NCBI RefSeq assembly: GCF_016894445.1
Contig: NZ_CP056775.1
Location: forward strand, 3,164,001 to 3,228,000
Length of the DNA: 64,000 nt
Origin: Dyadobacter sandarakinus
GTDB taxonomy: Bacteria > Bacteroidota > Bacteroidia > Cytophagales > Spirosomataceae
Direction of reading: 5' to 3'
Shown: positions 45,275 through 54,876 of the stretch, piece after piece
How the letters are laid out: each line of letters starts with the position of its first letter
Numbering within the stretch: position 1 is the stretch's first letter
Notes under the pieces: generated by a model
The model's input: only the letters and a program-made list of their open reading frames with translations
What the model was told of the DNA's origin: nothing
Database searches by the model: none
Program-made: the position numbers and the translations under genes

Positions 45275-45383
45275 AGTCCTGACTCCGTCCGTTAATGGTG
45301 CGGTTTGAAAGCACCATTAAGGCAAAACTACCAACAATAAACAGAAGTGATCCAAACAGTTATTATCCGGCCGGCAAGAGTTT

Positions 45384-46298
45384 TCAGGCTGTTTTTCTCA
45401 TTGAGGCAGCGCGAATACTGGCATTGATTTCAAACCCCAGGATGATCACTAGGGCCAGCAGGTACAGCCAGATCATGAGTGCGATCATCGTACCTATAGA
45501 CCCATAAAGCTTGTTGTAGGAGCTGAAACGGGAGAGATAATACGAAAAGCCGTATGTCGAAAGAAGTATCAACACAGACGCGATCACTGAGCCTGCATTG
45601 ACAAACCCGTACTGCCTTCCATGAGAAGGAGCAAAGCGATACACGAGTGAAATTGCCAGCATCAGCGAACCGAAACTGATCAGGTAGCGCGTCATGTTCA
45701 GCAGGAAAATTACCCAGTTTTCCTGGATGATATTCCACTCTCCGATCAGGTGCATCACAGCATCACCCACGATCAGCAAAATGACTGAGAGGAAAAGCAC
45801 GGCAATCAGCAGCAGTGTCAGTACAATTGCAATACCCCGGGTTTTCAGGAAACCCCTCGTCTCTTTATCCTCATAAACCATATCAAACGAGCGCATCAGC
45901 GACAGCATGCCATTGGTCGATGCGAGCAGTGCAAAGAAGAAACCCAATGAAAGTACGCCGCTTCTCGGCCTGCCGATGATATCCAGGATAGTCTGGTCGG
46001 CATCCTGGTAAATACCCTTGGGAATGTTTTCGCGCAGTACTTCCATGATCTGCATGTCCAGATGCTCGATCGGAATGTAGGGGATCAGTGTAAAAAGAAA
46101 GATGATACCCGGAAAAAGGGCGAGGGTCAGGCTGTAAGCCACAGCAGAGGCACGCTGGTCGATATCGTAATCGCGGTTGCTCTGGATCAGGTTCTGAAGA
46201 ATGTCGTACAGGGAAGCCGTTCCTCTCCCGAGCCTGGTTTGCTGTAACCACACAATAATGCGACCGACAAACCGGATTCTGAGCAATCTTTCACGCAT
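45384..46298 (-). CDS. YihY/virulence factor BrkB family membrane protein
   Basis: A 304-residue integral membrane protein with about six hydrophobic segments. The family start is RASAVAYSLTLALFPGIIFLF, and the end has the block SIGTMIALMIWLYLLALVIILG read across the last helices. BrkB/YihY proteins are widespread and their function is not settled; some reports suggest transport or a role in membrane integrity. It is followed 9 bases upstream by the thioesterase gene on the same strand. Confidence 0.9.
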   Translation of the reverse strand: MRERLLRIRFVGRIIVWLQQTRLGRGTASLYDILQNLIQSNRDYDIDQRASAVAYSLTLALFPGIIFLFTLIPYIPIEHLDMQIMEVLRENIPKGIYQDADQTILDIIGRPRSGVLSLGFFFALLASTNGMLSLMRSFDMVYEDKETRGFLKTRGIAIVLTLLLIAVLFLSVILLIVGDAVMHLIGEWNIIQENWVIFLLNMTRYLISFGSLMLAISLVYRFAPSHGRQYGFVNAGSVIASVLILLSTYGFSYYLSRFSSYNKLYGSIGTMIALMIWLYLLALVIILGFEINASIRAASMRKTA

Positions 46299-46307
46299 GG
46301 CGTTTTT

Positions 46308-46724
46308 CTATTTGCCTTCAAAATAAGGCCTTAGCTTTTCCAGCAATGGACCGGGCGCCGCACACAGCCTGCCATTATCCCGCCTCTGAAATACAAGCTT
46401 TGTTTCACCCGTATTCAGCAGCACATCATCCTGATTGCGGATCTCATAATGAAAGGTAACCCGCACACCGGGCAGTTCCTGAAGGCTGACGCGGATACTC
46501 AGCAGGTCATCATAGCGCGCAGGCCTGATGTAGCGCGAGTGGTTTTCATAAACCGGCATCATCACGCCTTCATCCTCCATGGCTTTATAATGAAAGTCGA
46601 GGCTCCGCAATGCCTCTACCCTGCCGATTTCATAGTAGCGTGCGTAATTTCCATAATATACATAACCCATCTGGTCAGTATCCGCATACCGGACGCGCAC
46701 TCCTTTTACTTCATAGGTAAACAT
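46308..46724 (-). CDS. Acyl-CoA thioesterase, YbgC-like 4HBT hotdog fold
   Basis: A 138-residue single-hotdog thioesterase. The active-site Asp is in VRYADTDQMGYVYYGNYARYYE, split here across residues 11-32, with the family His replaced by Tyr-Tyr after Val. It hydrolyses short or medium acyl-CoA, and YbgC is linked to the Tol-Pal system in proteobacteria; no tol genes are nearby. The frame extends to 46871, but this would overlap the MltG gene; I chose the ATG at 46724 (MFTYEVKGVRVRY). Confidence 0.88.
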   Translation of the reverse strand: MFTYEVKGVRVRYADTDQMGYVYYGNYARYYEIGRVEALRSLDFHYKAMEDEGVMMPVYENHSRYIRPARYDDLLSIRVSLQELPGVRVTFHYEIRNQDDVLLNTGETKLVFQRRDNGRLCAAPGPLLEKLRPYFEGK

Positions 46725-46756
46725 GCAGTACCTTGGTTTACAGGTTCGTGGAGACC

Positions 46757-47794
46757 CTAGTTCATGATCTGAAGACGGTTCAACTCGGCCTGGTACATCC
46801 GTGCATTTTTCAAGTGATCGGTGTAATTGGTAGCAAATGCATGGTAGCCCGACAAGTCTGCCTTCGCGCACATGTACACATAGTCATGCTTTTCATAATT
46901 AAGAACCGCATTCAATGAATTAAAGTCAGCCACACGGATCGGGCCGGGAGGAAGGCCTGTATTGACATACGTATTGTAAGGAGAAATAATCCGCAGCTGA
47001 TCATTTAAGATCCTTTTTATACCAAAGTTCTGCAATGCAAACTTGATGGTCGGGTCAGCCTGTAAAGGCATCTGAGCACGCAGCCTGTTGATGTACAATC
47101 CTGCTACCCGGGCACGCTCGTCCACTTTCCGGGCCTGCTCCTCTTCCACAATCGATGCCAGTATCGACACCTGTACCGGCGTGAGACCAATCTCTTTGGC
47201 TTTGGCCAGGCGCTCGTCGGTCCAATACTTTTTGTACTCACTATGCATTCTGTCCAGAAACTTCTCGGTGCCGGTAGTCCAGTACACATCATAGGTATTT
47301 GGTAAAAACATGGACACGATCGTCAGTGTATCCAGGCCGTACTTTTCACAGACCTTGGGGCTGTCGAGTGCTTTTCTGAAACCATCTTCCCCGAACGCAA
47401 ACCTGTTACCGATCCTTTTGATCAGGTCCTCTTTCAGCCTGATGTTGTTGAATGTAAGCCGTACCGCATCCTGGCTGCCCGCACTCAGTTTTCTTACAAT
47501 CGTATAGTTATTGGAGTTGGGCTTGATCAGGTAGCGGCCTGCCTTCACCTTTTCAGGATACTTCAGCAACTTGGCCAGAAAGCGGAAAGAAATGTGGTCA
47601 TTAATAACCTCATGCTTATTAAGGGTATCTATCACAGATTCGTACGATGCTCCTTCCGGGATCAGCAGTGCAAAGCTGGACTGCTTGTCGACCATGAGGT
47701 TAGGCGTTTTGAAAATCTGCCAGAAATAGAAAGAGAATGTGGTAAAAAGGATTGCAATGGTAACAAACAACCCGATCTTGAAATTACGAGACAT
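46757..47794 (-). CDS. mltG: Endolytic murein transglycosylase MltG
   Basis: A 345-residue membrane-anchored lytic transglycosylase that cuts nascent glycan strands. One N-terminal membrane segment (about 7-28) is followed by a LysM-like subdomain (LIPEGASYESVIDTL) and the YceG core. The catalytic Glu is in ASIVEEEQARKVDERARVAGLYINRL (within SIVEEEQ), with the block ADPTIKFAL and the conserved NTYVNTGLPPGPI. No catalytic residue is missing. It is 62 bases downstream of the Ldh-type gene on the same strand. Confidence 0.95.
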   Translation of the reverse strand: MSRNFKIGLFVTIAILFTTFSFYFWQIFKTPNLMVDKQSSFALLIPEGASYESVIDTLNKHEVINDHISFRFLAKLLKYPEKVKAGRYLIKPNSNNYTIVRKLSAGSQDAVRLTFNNIRLKEDLIKRIGNRFAFGEDGFRKALDSPKVCEKYGLDTLTIVSMFLPNTYDVYWTTGTEKFLDRMHSEYKKYWTDERLAKAKEIGLTPVQVSILASIVEEEQARKVDERARVAGLYINRLRAQMPLQADPTIKFALQNFGIKRILNDQLRIISPYNTYVNTGLPPGPIRVADFNSLNAVLNYEKHDYVYMCAKADLSGYHAFATNYTDHLKNARMYQAELNRLQIMN

Positions 47795-47846
47795 ATTGTG
47801 CTGGCTGTCAGCTTCCGGCTATGGGCCGTCGGCTGGTTAATGTTTT

Positions 47847-48926
47847 TTATAAATTAATCTCAAAAGGTATGCTGAACCGCTTGGCAAGCTCATCGAGTGA
47901 CAAAACTACCGGTTCCAGCAATGCAATCCCATTTACACGGCGCTCGGCTTCAATTTCCCGCTCGGGATCGCCGGGCACCAGTACTTTCCGGCCATCGACC
48001 GGACGTGCATTCTGGAATGCCCTGATCCACTTGTCCATATCTTTTTTGAACTCATCTGCCGGCCTGAACCCATCCACACGCATAGCACCGACAAAATGTC
48101 CGGTTCCCAGACCCACACCTTCACCCGCACTCATGAATCCAGCCGTTGCAAAAGGAGGCACCCAAGGCCCGAAGTTCGCACCAGACAACACACCTGAAAA
48201 TATATCGACAATCGCGCCCAATCCATAACCTTTGTGACTGCCATGCTCTCGATCCGAGCCCAGCGGCAACAAACCGCCCCCGCTTTTAACTGCATTGGAG
48301 TCTGTGGTGGGATTGCCATCCGCATCCTGCGCCCATCCCAGCGGCGCGGGCAATCCTTTCCGCTGCAGAATTTCAAATTTCCCGTAAGCTACCGCAGTAG
48401 AAGCAAAGTCGGCCACGAAAGGAGTCTCTTCTCCAGCAGGTACCGCAACCGCAATCGGGTTTGTACCCAGCATTTTATCCAACGAAAAAGTAGGTGTCAC
48501 GAGCGGAGCCGCATTGGTCATCGTCCAGCCGATCATATCATGCTCCAATGCCATCATGGCATGATAGCCCGCAATGCCAAAGTGATTGGAGTTCCGTACT
48601 GAAATCCATCCGGAGCCCGCCACTTTCGCCTTTTCGATCGCGATCTGCATGGCTTTGGGAGCAACTACCAGGCCCAACCCGCGGTCCCCGTCCACCACCG
48701 CTGTACTTGGCGTTTCATACACCACCCTGATATCAGGATTGGGATTGAGCCTGCCATGATCATAAAGCCTGACATACCCCGCAAGCCGCGCAATTCCGTG
48801 GGAGTCCACCCCGCGCAGGTCGGCACTGATCAGTACCCGGGCAGCCAGCTGCGCATCAGCCTCGGAACAGCCCAATGCCAGAAAAACCTGCTCCGTAAAA
48901 TGTTTTAAATAACCCGCCTGGTACAT
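47847..48926 (-). CDS. Ldh family NAD(P)-dependent oxidoreductase (malate/L-lactate type)
   Basis: A 359-residue enzyme of the malate/L-lactate dehydrogenase type-2 family (distinct from classical LDH). Conserved blocks are LRGVDSHGIARL with the catalytic His, VRNSNHFGIAGYHAM, and SDREHGSHKGYGL. Members reduce or oxidise 2-oxoacids such as oxaloacetate, ureidoglycolate or 2,3-diketogulonate. The substrate is not clear here. A sugar-acid route is plausible given the other carbohydrate genes in the window. Confidence 0.92.
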   Translation of the reverse strand: MYQAGYLKHFTEQVFLALGCSEADAQLAARVLISADLRGVDSHGIARLAGYVRLYDHGRLNPNPDIRVVYETPSTAVVDGDRGLGLVVAPKAMQIAIEKAKVAGSGWISVRNSNHFGIAGYHAMMALEHDMIGWTMTNAAPLVTPTFSLDKMLGTNPIAVAVPAGEETPFVADFASTAVAYGKFEILQRKGLPAPLGWAQDADGNPTTDSNAVKSGGGLLPLGSDREHGSHKGYGLGAIVDIFSGVLSGANFGPWVPPFATAGFMSAGEGVGLGTGHFVGAMRVDGFRPADEFKKDMDKWIRAFQNARPVDGRKVLVPGDPEREIEAERRVNGIALLEPVVLSLDELAKRFSIPFEINL

Positions 48927-49088
48927 ATACGTTAATGAGATAACTTCTTTCTAATTTTACCAGACACAGGTCCGTGCGGCGCTGCGTGGCGCTGCAAATA
49001 TCCAAATTCGATTGGCACTGTCCAATATTCTACGCCGATCGGCTGATTTATTCGGGTCCGTTTATTCTTTGCAGACACCATCATCCCC

Positions 49089-49712
49089 ATGGAAATCAAA
49101 AATTCTTTTGCCAAGCGGATTGTCAGCTACTTCATTCGCGGACTGGTGCTGGTTGCTCCTATTTACGCCACAATCATCATCATCTGGAGCGGTGTCGGAT
49201 ACCTTGACAACATTCTTAACACCGAGATTCCGATTTCGGGAAACCGCACGCTGTACATGCCGGGACTGGGTGTGCTCGTGATCTTTGTCGGTATTATCCT
49301 GCTGGGCTTTTTCTTTTCCACGATCGTTCCCCAATCGTTTTTTTCCTTCGCCGAGCGACTGCTCCGGAAAGTACCGCTGGTCAGTATCATTTATTACTCC
49401 ATCAAAGACCTCATACTTGCTTTCGTAGGAGACAATAAAAAATTCAACCAGCCCGTGCTGGTAACCATGTACCGTGATACGGGCATTAAAAAAATTGGTT
49501 TTATCACACAAACAGATCTCAGTCACCTGAAAATCAGCGATCATGTAGCCGTGTACATGCCGCTTTCGTATTCGCTTTCCGGTGAGCTCTTCATTGTGCC
49601 GGGTGATCAGGTTACCGTACTGGATGCATCCGCCACCGACGTGATGAAAATGCTTGTTTCGGGTGGAATATCCATGAAAGTACCCAAAGAAGAAGCCCCT
49701 GAAAGCCTTTAA
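49089..49712 (+). CDS. DUF502 family membrane protein
   Basis: A 207-residue protein. Two membrane segments near the N-terminus (about 17-37 and 53-75) are followed by a soluble C-terminal part with conserved SIYYSIKDLILAF-like and PGDQVTVLDASATDVMKMLVSGG patterns. Related membrane proteins in plants are called LIKE-COV. Function in bacteria is unknown. It is divergent from the Ldh-type gene and starts at a well-placed ATG. Confidence 0.9.
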   Translation: MEIKNSFAKRIVSYFIRGLVLVAPIYATIIIIWSGVGYLDNILNTEIPISGNRTLYMPGLGVLVIFVGIILLGFFFSTIVPQSFFSFAERLLRKVPLVSIIYYSIKDLILAFVGDNKKFNQPVLVTMYRDTGIKKIGFITQTDLSHLKISDHVAVYMPLSYSLSGELFIVPGDQVTVLDASATDVMKMLVSGGISMKVPKEEAPESL

Positions 49713-49772
49713 GTTGATTGTATCCGGCAGCAACAAAGCGGGCATTTTAGCCGTTTAAAAGAATGGATTCCC

Positions 49773-49780
49773 TATCTTTG
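49773..49780 (+). promoter_or_regulatory. -7 promoter element before the secreted protein gene at 49798
   Basis: TATCTTTG, an exact TAnnTTTG, 17 bases ahead of the start codon, so the leader would be only about 11 bases. No good -33 box was found. Confidence 0.5.
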
Positions 49781-49797
49781 ACCATTCTTACCGGCTT

Positions 49798-50412
49798 ATG
49801 AGACAACTTTCTGTTATTGTCGCCCTTTTTCTGCTTGGGAATCTCCCCGCCTGGTCGCAGGACCGCTACGACTCCACCAAAGTGATGTCCAGCGAAGCAC
49901 TTTTCCTCAAACAGGGCAACAGCAGCAGGGCCATTTCGTCGCCTGGCCAGAAGTACCTTGTCCTCGACGCCTCCCCTTTCCTGGGCGGCTTTCACCGGTA
50001 CCGCTTTTTTCCGGGAGACAATATCAAGTTCAGGATGCGCAATGAAACCATCCGGTTCAATGAAACCATAGCCGCTGTTTCGGACTCCTCGTTTACCATC
50101 GGGATTGTCAATGAAGCGGTCGGCAGGGTGGATTACCAGGAAATCCTGCTGAAAGATGTAAGGCTGATGAAAGTCTCCCGCAACATCCCCTTTATCTCCC
50201 AGGCTGCGCCGCTCCTGCCCCTGGCCGGACTGATTTACATGGGTGCCGACTTTTTTAATAAAGGTGTTGATAATAAGCGGTTCACCACAGACGGCTCATC
50301 GCTGATCGTGGGCGGAGCACTGATTGCAGCGGGCATTATCTGCTATAAACTGACATTTTCTTCCCTGAAAATCAACGGGAAAAACAAACTTAAGGTACTC
50401 GAAACCTACTGA
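49798..50412 (+). CDS. Secreted or membrane-associated protein of unknown function
   Basis: A 204-residue protein with a signal peptide (about 1-20, ending AWSQ), a beta-rich middle containing FFPGDNIKFRMRNETIRFNETI, and two hydrophobic stretches near the end (about 130-150 and 165-185). I do not recognise a named family; similar proteins occur in Bacteroidota. It may be transcribed together with aroA, which starts 45 bases later, but there is no functional link. Confidence 0.8.
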   Translation: MRQLSVIVALFLLGNLPAWSQDRYDSTKVMSSEALFLKQGNSSRAISSPGQKYLVLDASPFLGGFHRYRFFPGDNIKFRMRNETIRFNETIAAVSDSSFTIGIVNEAVGRVDYQEILLKDVRLMKVSRNIPFISQAAPLLPLAGLIYMGADFFNKGVDNKRFTTDGSSLIVGGALIAAGIICYKLTFSSLKINGKNKLKVLETY

Positions 50413-50457
50413 CATAAAACGCCGGCAGTGTTCACTGCTGTATAATCCGATTTTATA

Positions 50458-51693
50458 GTGAACTCCATTCTCGTACATTCCCCCCAGCAACCCATACGTG
50501 CCGAAATCAGGCTTGCAGCTTCCAAAAGTGAATGCAACCGTGCACTGATCATCAATGCACTTACCGGATTTGCCTGTGAGCTTTCCAATATTTCGGAAGC
50601 ACGTGACTCCCAAACCATGCTCCGCCTGCTCAATGATGACGGTCCGGTAGCGGATGTAATTGATGCGGGCACTACCATGCGTTTTCTCACAGCCTACTTC
50701 GCTGTGACCAATCAGCAAAAACGCATGACAGGCACGCCGCGAATGTGCGAGCGGCCGATCGGGATACTGGTGGACGCATTACGGACATTGGGTGCAGACA
50801 TTACTTACGAAAAAGTACCCGGCTATCCTCCTTTGCAGATCAATGGGTTTACCTACTCGGGCGTTAACGAACTGACCATGCGCGGCGATGTGAGCAGCCA
50901 GTATATCTCGGCGCTTCTGCTGATCGCTCCGCAGCTCCCCGATGGTCTGAAGATCACGCTGGAAGGAGAAGTCGGCTCGCGGCCCTATATAGAAATGACA
51001 TTGAACCAGATGGCGCATTTCGGAATCGAATACCATGCTGACTGGACGCACAATATTTTACACATACCCCCATTTAAATACCATCCCAAACCCTACGCCA
51101 TCGAGTCGGACTGGTCGGGTGCGAGCTACTGGTACAGCATCGTAGCGCTGGCCAAAAGTGCCGAAGTAGAGCTGCTGGGGTTGAAAGAAAATTCTCTCCA
51201 AGGCGACAGTGCGATTGTCCAGATTATGGAGCTTTTGGGTGTAAAAAGTGTATTTACCGAAAAAGGAGTCAAACTATCCAAGATTCCTCATGCAGCGGCA
51301 GTAGCCTGGGATTTCAGTGCCTGCCCCGACCTGGCACAAACAGTGGCCGTATGTGCGGCTGTGAAAAAGATCAAACTGACATTGACCGGCATCGAAAGTC
51401 TGAAAATCAAAGAAACGGACCGGGTTCTTGCATTGCAGCAGGAGCTGCACAAACTTGGAGCGGAACTGATTGAAGTTGAGACAAACCATTTGTATGAAGT
51501 AAGCCCGGTAGCCGGCGAAGCCTGGCCTGCTACCACTTCCATCCATACCTATGATGACCACCGCATGGCAATGGCATTTGCGCCTGCGGCAATGGTGAGC
51601 CCGCTTATCATTGAAGAGCCAGGCGTCGTTGTGAAATCGTATCCGGGCTACTGGGATGATCTTGCAAAAGTTACCCAGTGGGAGGAAGTATAA
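50458..51693 (+). CDS. aroA: 3-phosphoshikimate 1-carboxyvinyltransferase (EPSP synthase)
   Basis: A 411-residue EPSP synthase of the shikimate pathway, joining shikimate-3-phosphate and PEP. The key parts are present: AASKSECNRALI (PEP and shikimate site Lys), DAGTTMRFLTAY, GDVSSQYISALL, SLKIKETDRVLAL and the DDHRMAMAF block. The start is a GTG at 50458. It is slightly shorter than the E. coli enzyme (427), in line with Bacteroidota homologues. The subtilase gene begins 16 bases after its stop. Confidence 0.96.
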   Translation: MNSILVHSPQQPIRAEIRLAASKSECNRALIINALTGFACELSNISEARDSQTMLRLLNDDGPVADVIDAGTTMRFLTAYFAVTNQQKRMTGTPRMCERPIGILVDALRTLGADITYEKVPGYPPLQINGFTYSGVNELTMRGDVSSQYISALLLIAPQLPDGLKITLEGEVGSRPYIEMTLNQMAHFGIEYHADWTHNILHIPPFKYHPKPYAIESDWSGASYWYSIVALAKSAEVELLGLKENSLQGDSAIVQIMELLGVKSVFTEKGVKLSKIPHAAAVAWDFSACPDLAQTVAVCAAVKKIKLTLTGIESLKIKETDRVLALQQELHKLGAELIEVETNHLYEVSPVAGEAWPATTSIHTYDDHRMAMAFAPAAMVSPLIIEEPGVVVKSYPGYWDDLAKVTQWEEV

Positions 51694-51709
51694 CCCTAAA
51701 CAAGCTGCT

Positions 51710-53371
51710 ATGAACCGGATTTTGCTCCTGACCCTCTTTGTGTTCAGTGTTTATACAAACTGCCGCGCGCAGAGCAATCCACGGTACCTGATTTTATTTA
51801 AAGACAAAAAGAATTCTCCCTACTCCATTGAAAAACCGGCTGAGTACCTTTCGCAACGCGCAATTTCGCGGCGGAACCGCCAGGGTATTGCGCTGACAAC
51901 AGCCGATCTGCCGGTGAATCCCGCCTATGTGGATGCCGTACGAAAAACAGGGGCAATGGTCATTTATACCTCCCGCTGGTTCAACGGTACGCTTGTGGAA
52001 GCTTCGGATAGTCAGTTAAAGGCAATTAAAGAGCTGTCCTTTTACAAAGGAACCGAGCTGAACCTCCCCGTTGCCAATCTGACCATGCCTTCGGAAGGAG
52101 TGTTGCGGTCCGCAGCGGTCACCCACAAGTTCGGTACTACGGAAGATATTGATTACGGAAATGCCCGGGCGCAGCTTGCCTTAATGCAGGTGCCTGTGCT
52201 GCATCAAAGGGGGTTTGAGGGACAGGGTATGATCATCGCTGTGCTGGATAATGGCTTTGTGAATGGAAATACAGTAGGGTACCTGAAAGCATTAAGGGAT
52301 GAAAACCGCATTGCTGATACGCATGACTTTGTAGCCAGGGACGGCGATGTATATAACGATGGTTCGCATGGACTCAATGTGCTTTCCACCATGGCTGCCT
52401 ATGATCCGGGCCGCATGGTAGGCGGTGCTTTCAAAGCAAGCTACGCCCTCTACCGCACCGAAAACGACGACATTGAAGCCCCCTATGAGGAAATTACCTG
52501 GCTGCTTGCCGCAGAGCGAGCCGATAGCCTGGGAGCCGATGTGATCAACTCTTCACTGGGCTATAATACTTTTGAAGGACCGTTTAACAATGCCGCGTAC
52601 AATCATACTTATGCGGATATGGATGGCAAAACCACGATCATCAGCCGGGCAGCACGGTATGCTTCGCGCACGGGTATGGTGGTGGTAACAGCAGCCGGAA
52701 ATGAAGGCGGGAACTCCTGGCGGTACATTACCGCTCCTGCCGATGTGGACTCGGTACTTACGGTAGGTGCCAGTACCTACGACAGAAGCTATGCTTCGCT
52801 GAGCTCCGTAGGTCCTAATGCAGCCGGCCAGCAAAAACCGGACGTCGCGGCAGTAGGGGTAGGTGCCATTATAGGAGGTATCTCCGGCAATGTGTCCAGC
52901 GGGAACGGGACCTCTTTTGCTTCTCCCCTGGTGGCCGGCCTGGCTGCAATCTTATGGCAGGCGCACCCTGAACTCACAGCCCAGCAGCTGATTTATGCAT
53001 TGAAACATTCCGGCCACCAGGCCGACAGGCCCGATAATTTCCTTGGATACGGCGTTCCCGACGTTGTCAGGGCAGAGACCATTATTGAAGAGCAGTTTAC
53101 ACCGCTGGGTACCGAACCCGAAATCATCGGGCAAATGGCACTGTCGCCCAATCCTACCCAAAAAGAGATCAGCATTGCAGTACCCGCTGCATTAGCAGGA
53201 AAGCAGGCTTCATTCAGCCTTTTTTCCGTGAGCGGGGCAAAGTACTGGTCGGCGGCCCGGCGCCTGCAGACAAAAGAGATGATTGCAATAGCAGATCTTC
53301 CCTCCGGCATTTACCTGCTGCATGTGATGGTTGAAAACCAGGAAAAAACTTTTCGCTTTTTCAAACAGTAA
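51710..53371 (+). CDS. Subtilisin-like serine protease (S8) with T9SS C-terminal sorting domain
   Basis: A 553-residue secreted protease. Order: signal peptide (about 1-21), an inhibitor-like propeptide (to about 130), S8 catalytic domain with Asp180 (AVLDNGF), His220 (NDGSHGLNV), oxyanion Asn331 (AAGNEGG) and Ser402 (GNGTSFASPLVAG), then a tail of about 80 residues with LSPNPT and the final LPSGIYLLHVMVENQ...FFKQ. The tail fits the type A T9SS sorting domain (TIGR04183). The protein should therefore be exported by the system that PorX and the PorW-like lipoprotein serve. The frame is open from 51656 within aroA; the ATG at 51710 begins the signal peptide. Confidence 0.92.
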   Translation: MNRILLLTLFVFSVYTNCRAQSNPRYLILFKDKKNSPYSIEKPAEYLSQRAISRRNRQGIALTTADLPVNPAYVDAVRKTGAMVIYTSRWFNGTLVEASDSQLKAIKELSFYKGTELNLPVANLTMPSEGVLRSAAVTHKFGTTEDIDYGNARAQLALMQVPVLHQRGFEGQGMIIAVLDNGFVNGNTVGYLKALRDENRIADTHDFVARDGDVYNDGSHGLNVLSTMAAYDPGRMVGGAFKASYALYRTENDDIEAPYEEITWLLAAERADSLGADVINSSLGYNTFEGPFNNAAYNHTYADMDGKTTIISRAARYASRTGMVVVTAAGNEGGNSWRYITAPADVDSVLTVGASTYDRSYASLSSVGPNAAGQQKPDVAAVGVGAIIGGISGNVSSGNGTSFASPLVAGLAAILWQAHPELTAQQLIYALKHSGHQADRPDNFLGYGVPDVVRAETIIEEQFTPLGTEPEIIGQMALSPNPTQKEISIAVPAALAGKQASFSLFSVSGAKYWSAARRLQTKEMIAIADLPSGIYLLHVMVENQEKTFRFFKQ

Positions 53372-53897
53372 CCTTCCTTACCATTCTGAGGATAGACTCT
53401 GAATGGTTGTACTGCGGTACCTCTTCCAGTGGTATCCAGCGCACATCCCGCGACTCATTATTGATAACCACCTGCTGGCTTTCGGAAGCAAGGAATGCAA
53501 ACCGGACATCGAAATGCTCATGTTCCCCGGTGTCCTTGCCTGCCGGTATGGTATGAATATCAACATCAAAAACACCTTCCTGTAAAAATTGCAGACTGGT
53601 AAGTCCTGTTTCCTCTTCCACTTCCTTCCGCGCAACACGCACTACATCGGGGTCGCCGTCACAATGCCCGCCGGGCTGGAACCATTTGTCGAGTTTACGG
53701 TGGTGCAGCAATAGTACCGAGTTTTTATCAGGTGAAAGTACCCACCCCGACGCTGTTACGTGACCTTTCAGCAATGTGCGTTCAAAACAGTCGGGTTCAG
53801 CTTTCACAAATGCGAGTGTACGCAGGTACATACCGGCCTCTTGCCCGGGTTCGGGCTGGTATGCTTCCAGCAACCTGATCAAACTGTCTCTTTCCAT
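53361..53897 (-). CDS. Nudix hydrolase
   Basis: A 178-residue Nudix-domain protein. The Nudix box is GGHCDGDPDVVRVARKEVEEETGL, seen here as GGHCDGDPDV then ARKEVEEETGL, with the REVEEETG-type catalytic Glu residues complete. Family members hydrolyse nucleoside diphosphate derivatives or act as housecleaning enzymes; the substrate is not predictable. It overlaps the 3' end of the convergent subtilase by 11 bases. Confidence 0.9.
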   Translation of the reverse strand: MERDSLIRLLEAYQPEPGQEAGMYLRTLAFVKAEPDCFERTLLKGHVTASGWVLSPDKNSVLLLHHRKLDKWFQPGGHCDGDPDVVRVARKEVEEETGLTSLQFLQEGVFDVDIHTIPAGKDTGEHEHFDVRFAFLASESQQVVINNESRDVRWIPLEEVPQYNHSESILRMVRKVTV

Positions 53898-53967
53898 AGT
53901 AGCGAATTGACTTTTTCATTCTATTTTCACCGCAAGTTTAACATTTCAGCTGCATAACAGCCATCAC

Positions 53968-54876
53968 ATGAAGAAGTATATCCTCGCCATAATCCTGTCC
54001 GTATACCTGCTTACCACCGTCTCTGCCCAGCGCATCCCGGCAGCAAGTCCCTCTGCCACTGTGTCCCAGACCATCGGAATTACGGATTTCACAGTGCATT
54101 ATTCCAGGCCGTTTTTAAAAGGAAGAAAAGTGTTTGCAGACAGTGCTGCGCTGGCGCCCTACAACCAGCTGTGGCGTACCGGAGCCAACATGCCGACTAC
54201 CTTCGAGGCTTCCACCCCATTCATGTTCGGCGACCGTAAAGTGCCCGCAGGCAAGTACGCCCTGTACAGCATTCCTTCCGGCGCAGCCTGGACTGTTATT
54301 TTAAACAAAAACTACCAGACCGGCGCAGATACGTACTCAGCTGATAATGACGTGGCGCGCATCATGGCGGTACCTTCCTCATCCGATTTTCACGAGGCCT
54401 TCACCATTTCCATTGATCCCATAACCGATAGCACCGCTGCATTGAACCTGGCATGGTCGTCGGTGAATGTGACCGTACCGCTCGCTGTGGAAACCGGCTT
54501 GCTGACGATGACTGCCCTGAATAAAGCAGTTGCAGAAAACCCTGAGGATGTTGCGGTATTGCAAAGTGCAGCCGGATTTCTGCTGAGTAAAGGCAAAGAT
54601 CTGCAGATAGCGCTCGGTATGGCCGACAAAGCCATCGGTTTGAAGGAAACTTATATGAACCTGTGGCTCAAAGCGCAAATCCTGAACAAGCTGGGAAAGA
54701 CAGCGGAAGCATTGCCCGTGGCACAAAAGGCACTTACGCTTGGGCCGGCAGCCAATGATCAGGCTTTTGGTTTTTACAAAGGACAGATCGAGAAGGGCAT
54801 TGCAGACATGCAGGCAAAAATCCCTGCGGGAAAAGCGGTTGCAGCAAAAACTAAAAAGAAGAAAAACAACCGGTAA
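53968..54876 (+). CDS. DUF2911 family secreted protein with TPR-like C-terminus
   Basis: A 302-residue exported protein. After the signal peptide (about 1-20) comes the DUF2911 region (TDFTVHYSRPFLKGRKVF, LWRTGANMPTTFE, KVPAGKYALYSIPSG), then a helical TPR-like segment (about 185-285), and a basic tail (KTKKKKNNR). The function of DUF2911 is unknown; it is common in Bacteroidota. Its stop codon is adjacent to that of the convergent thyA gene. Confidence 0.9.
   Translation: MKKYILAIILSVYLLTTVSAQRIPAASPSATVSQTIGITDFTVHYSRPFLKGRKVFADSAALAPYNQLWRTGANMPTTFEASTPFMFGDRKVPAGKYALYSIPSGAAWTVILNKNYQTGADTYSADNDVARIMAVPSSSDFHEAFTISIDPITDSTAALNLAWSSVNVTVPLAVETGLLTMTALNKAVAENPEDVAVLQSAAGFLLSKGKDLQIALGMADKAIGLKETYMNLWLKAQILNKLGKTAEALPVAQKALTLGPAANDQAFGFYKGQIEKGIADMQAKIPAGKAVAAKTKKKKNNR

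Noticed and set aside
45275-45383. A 70-residue plus-strand frame spanning the gap between the glycosyltransferase and YihY genes
   Set aside because: It runs mostly antisense into the YihY gene and has no start context or motif.
50424-50437. Short palindrome GCAGTGTTCACTGC before aroA, considered as an operator
   Set aside because: A single 14-base palindrome without a second copy or a nearby regulator gene is not enough support.
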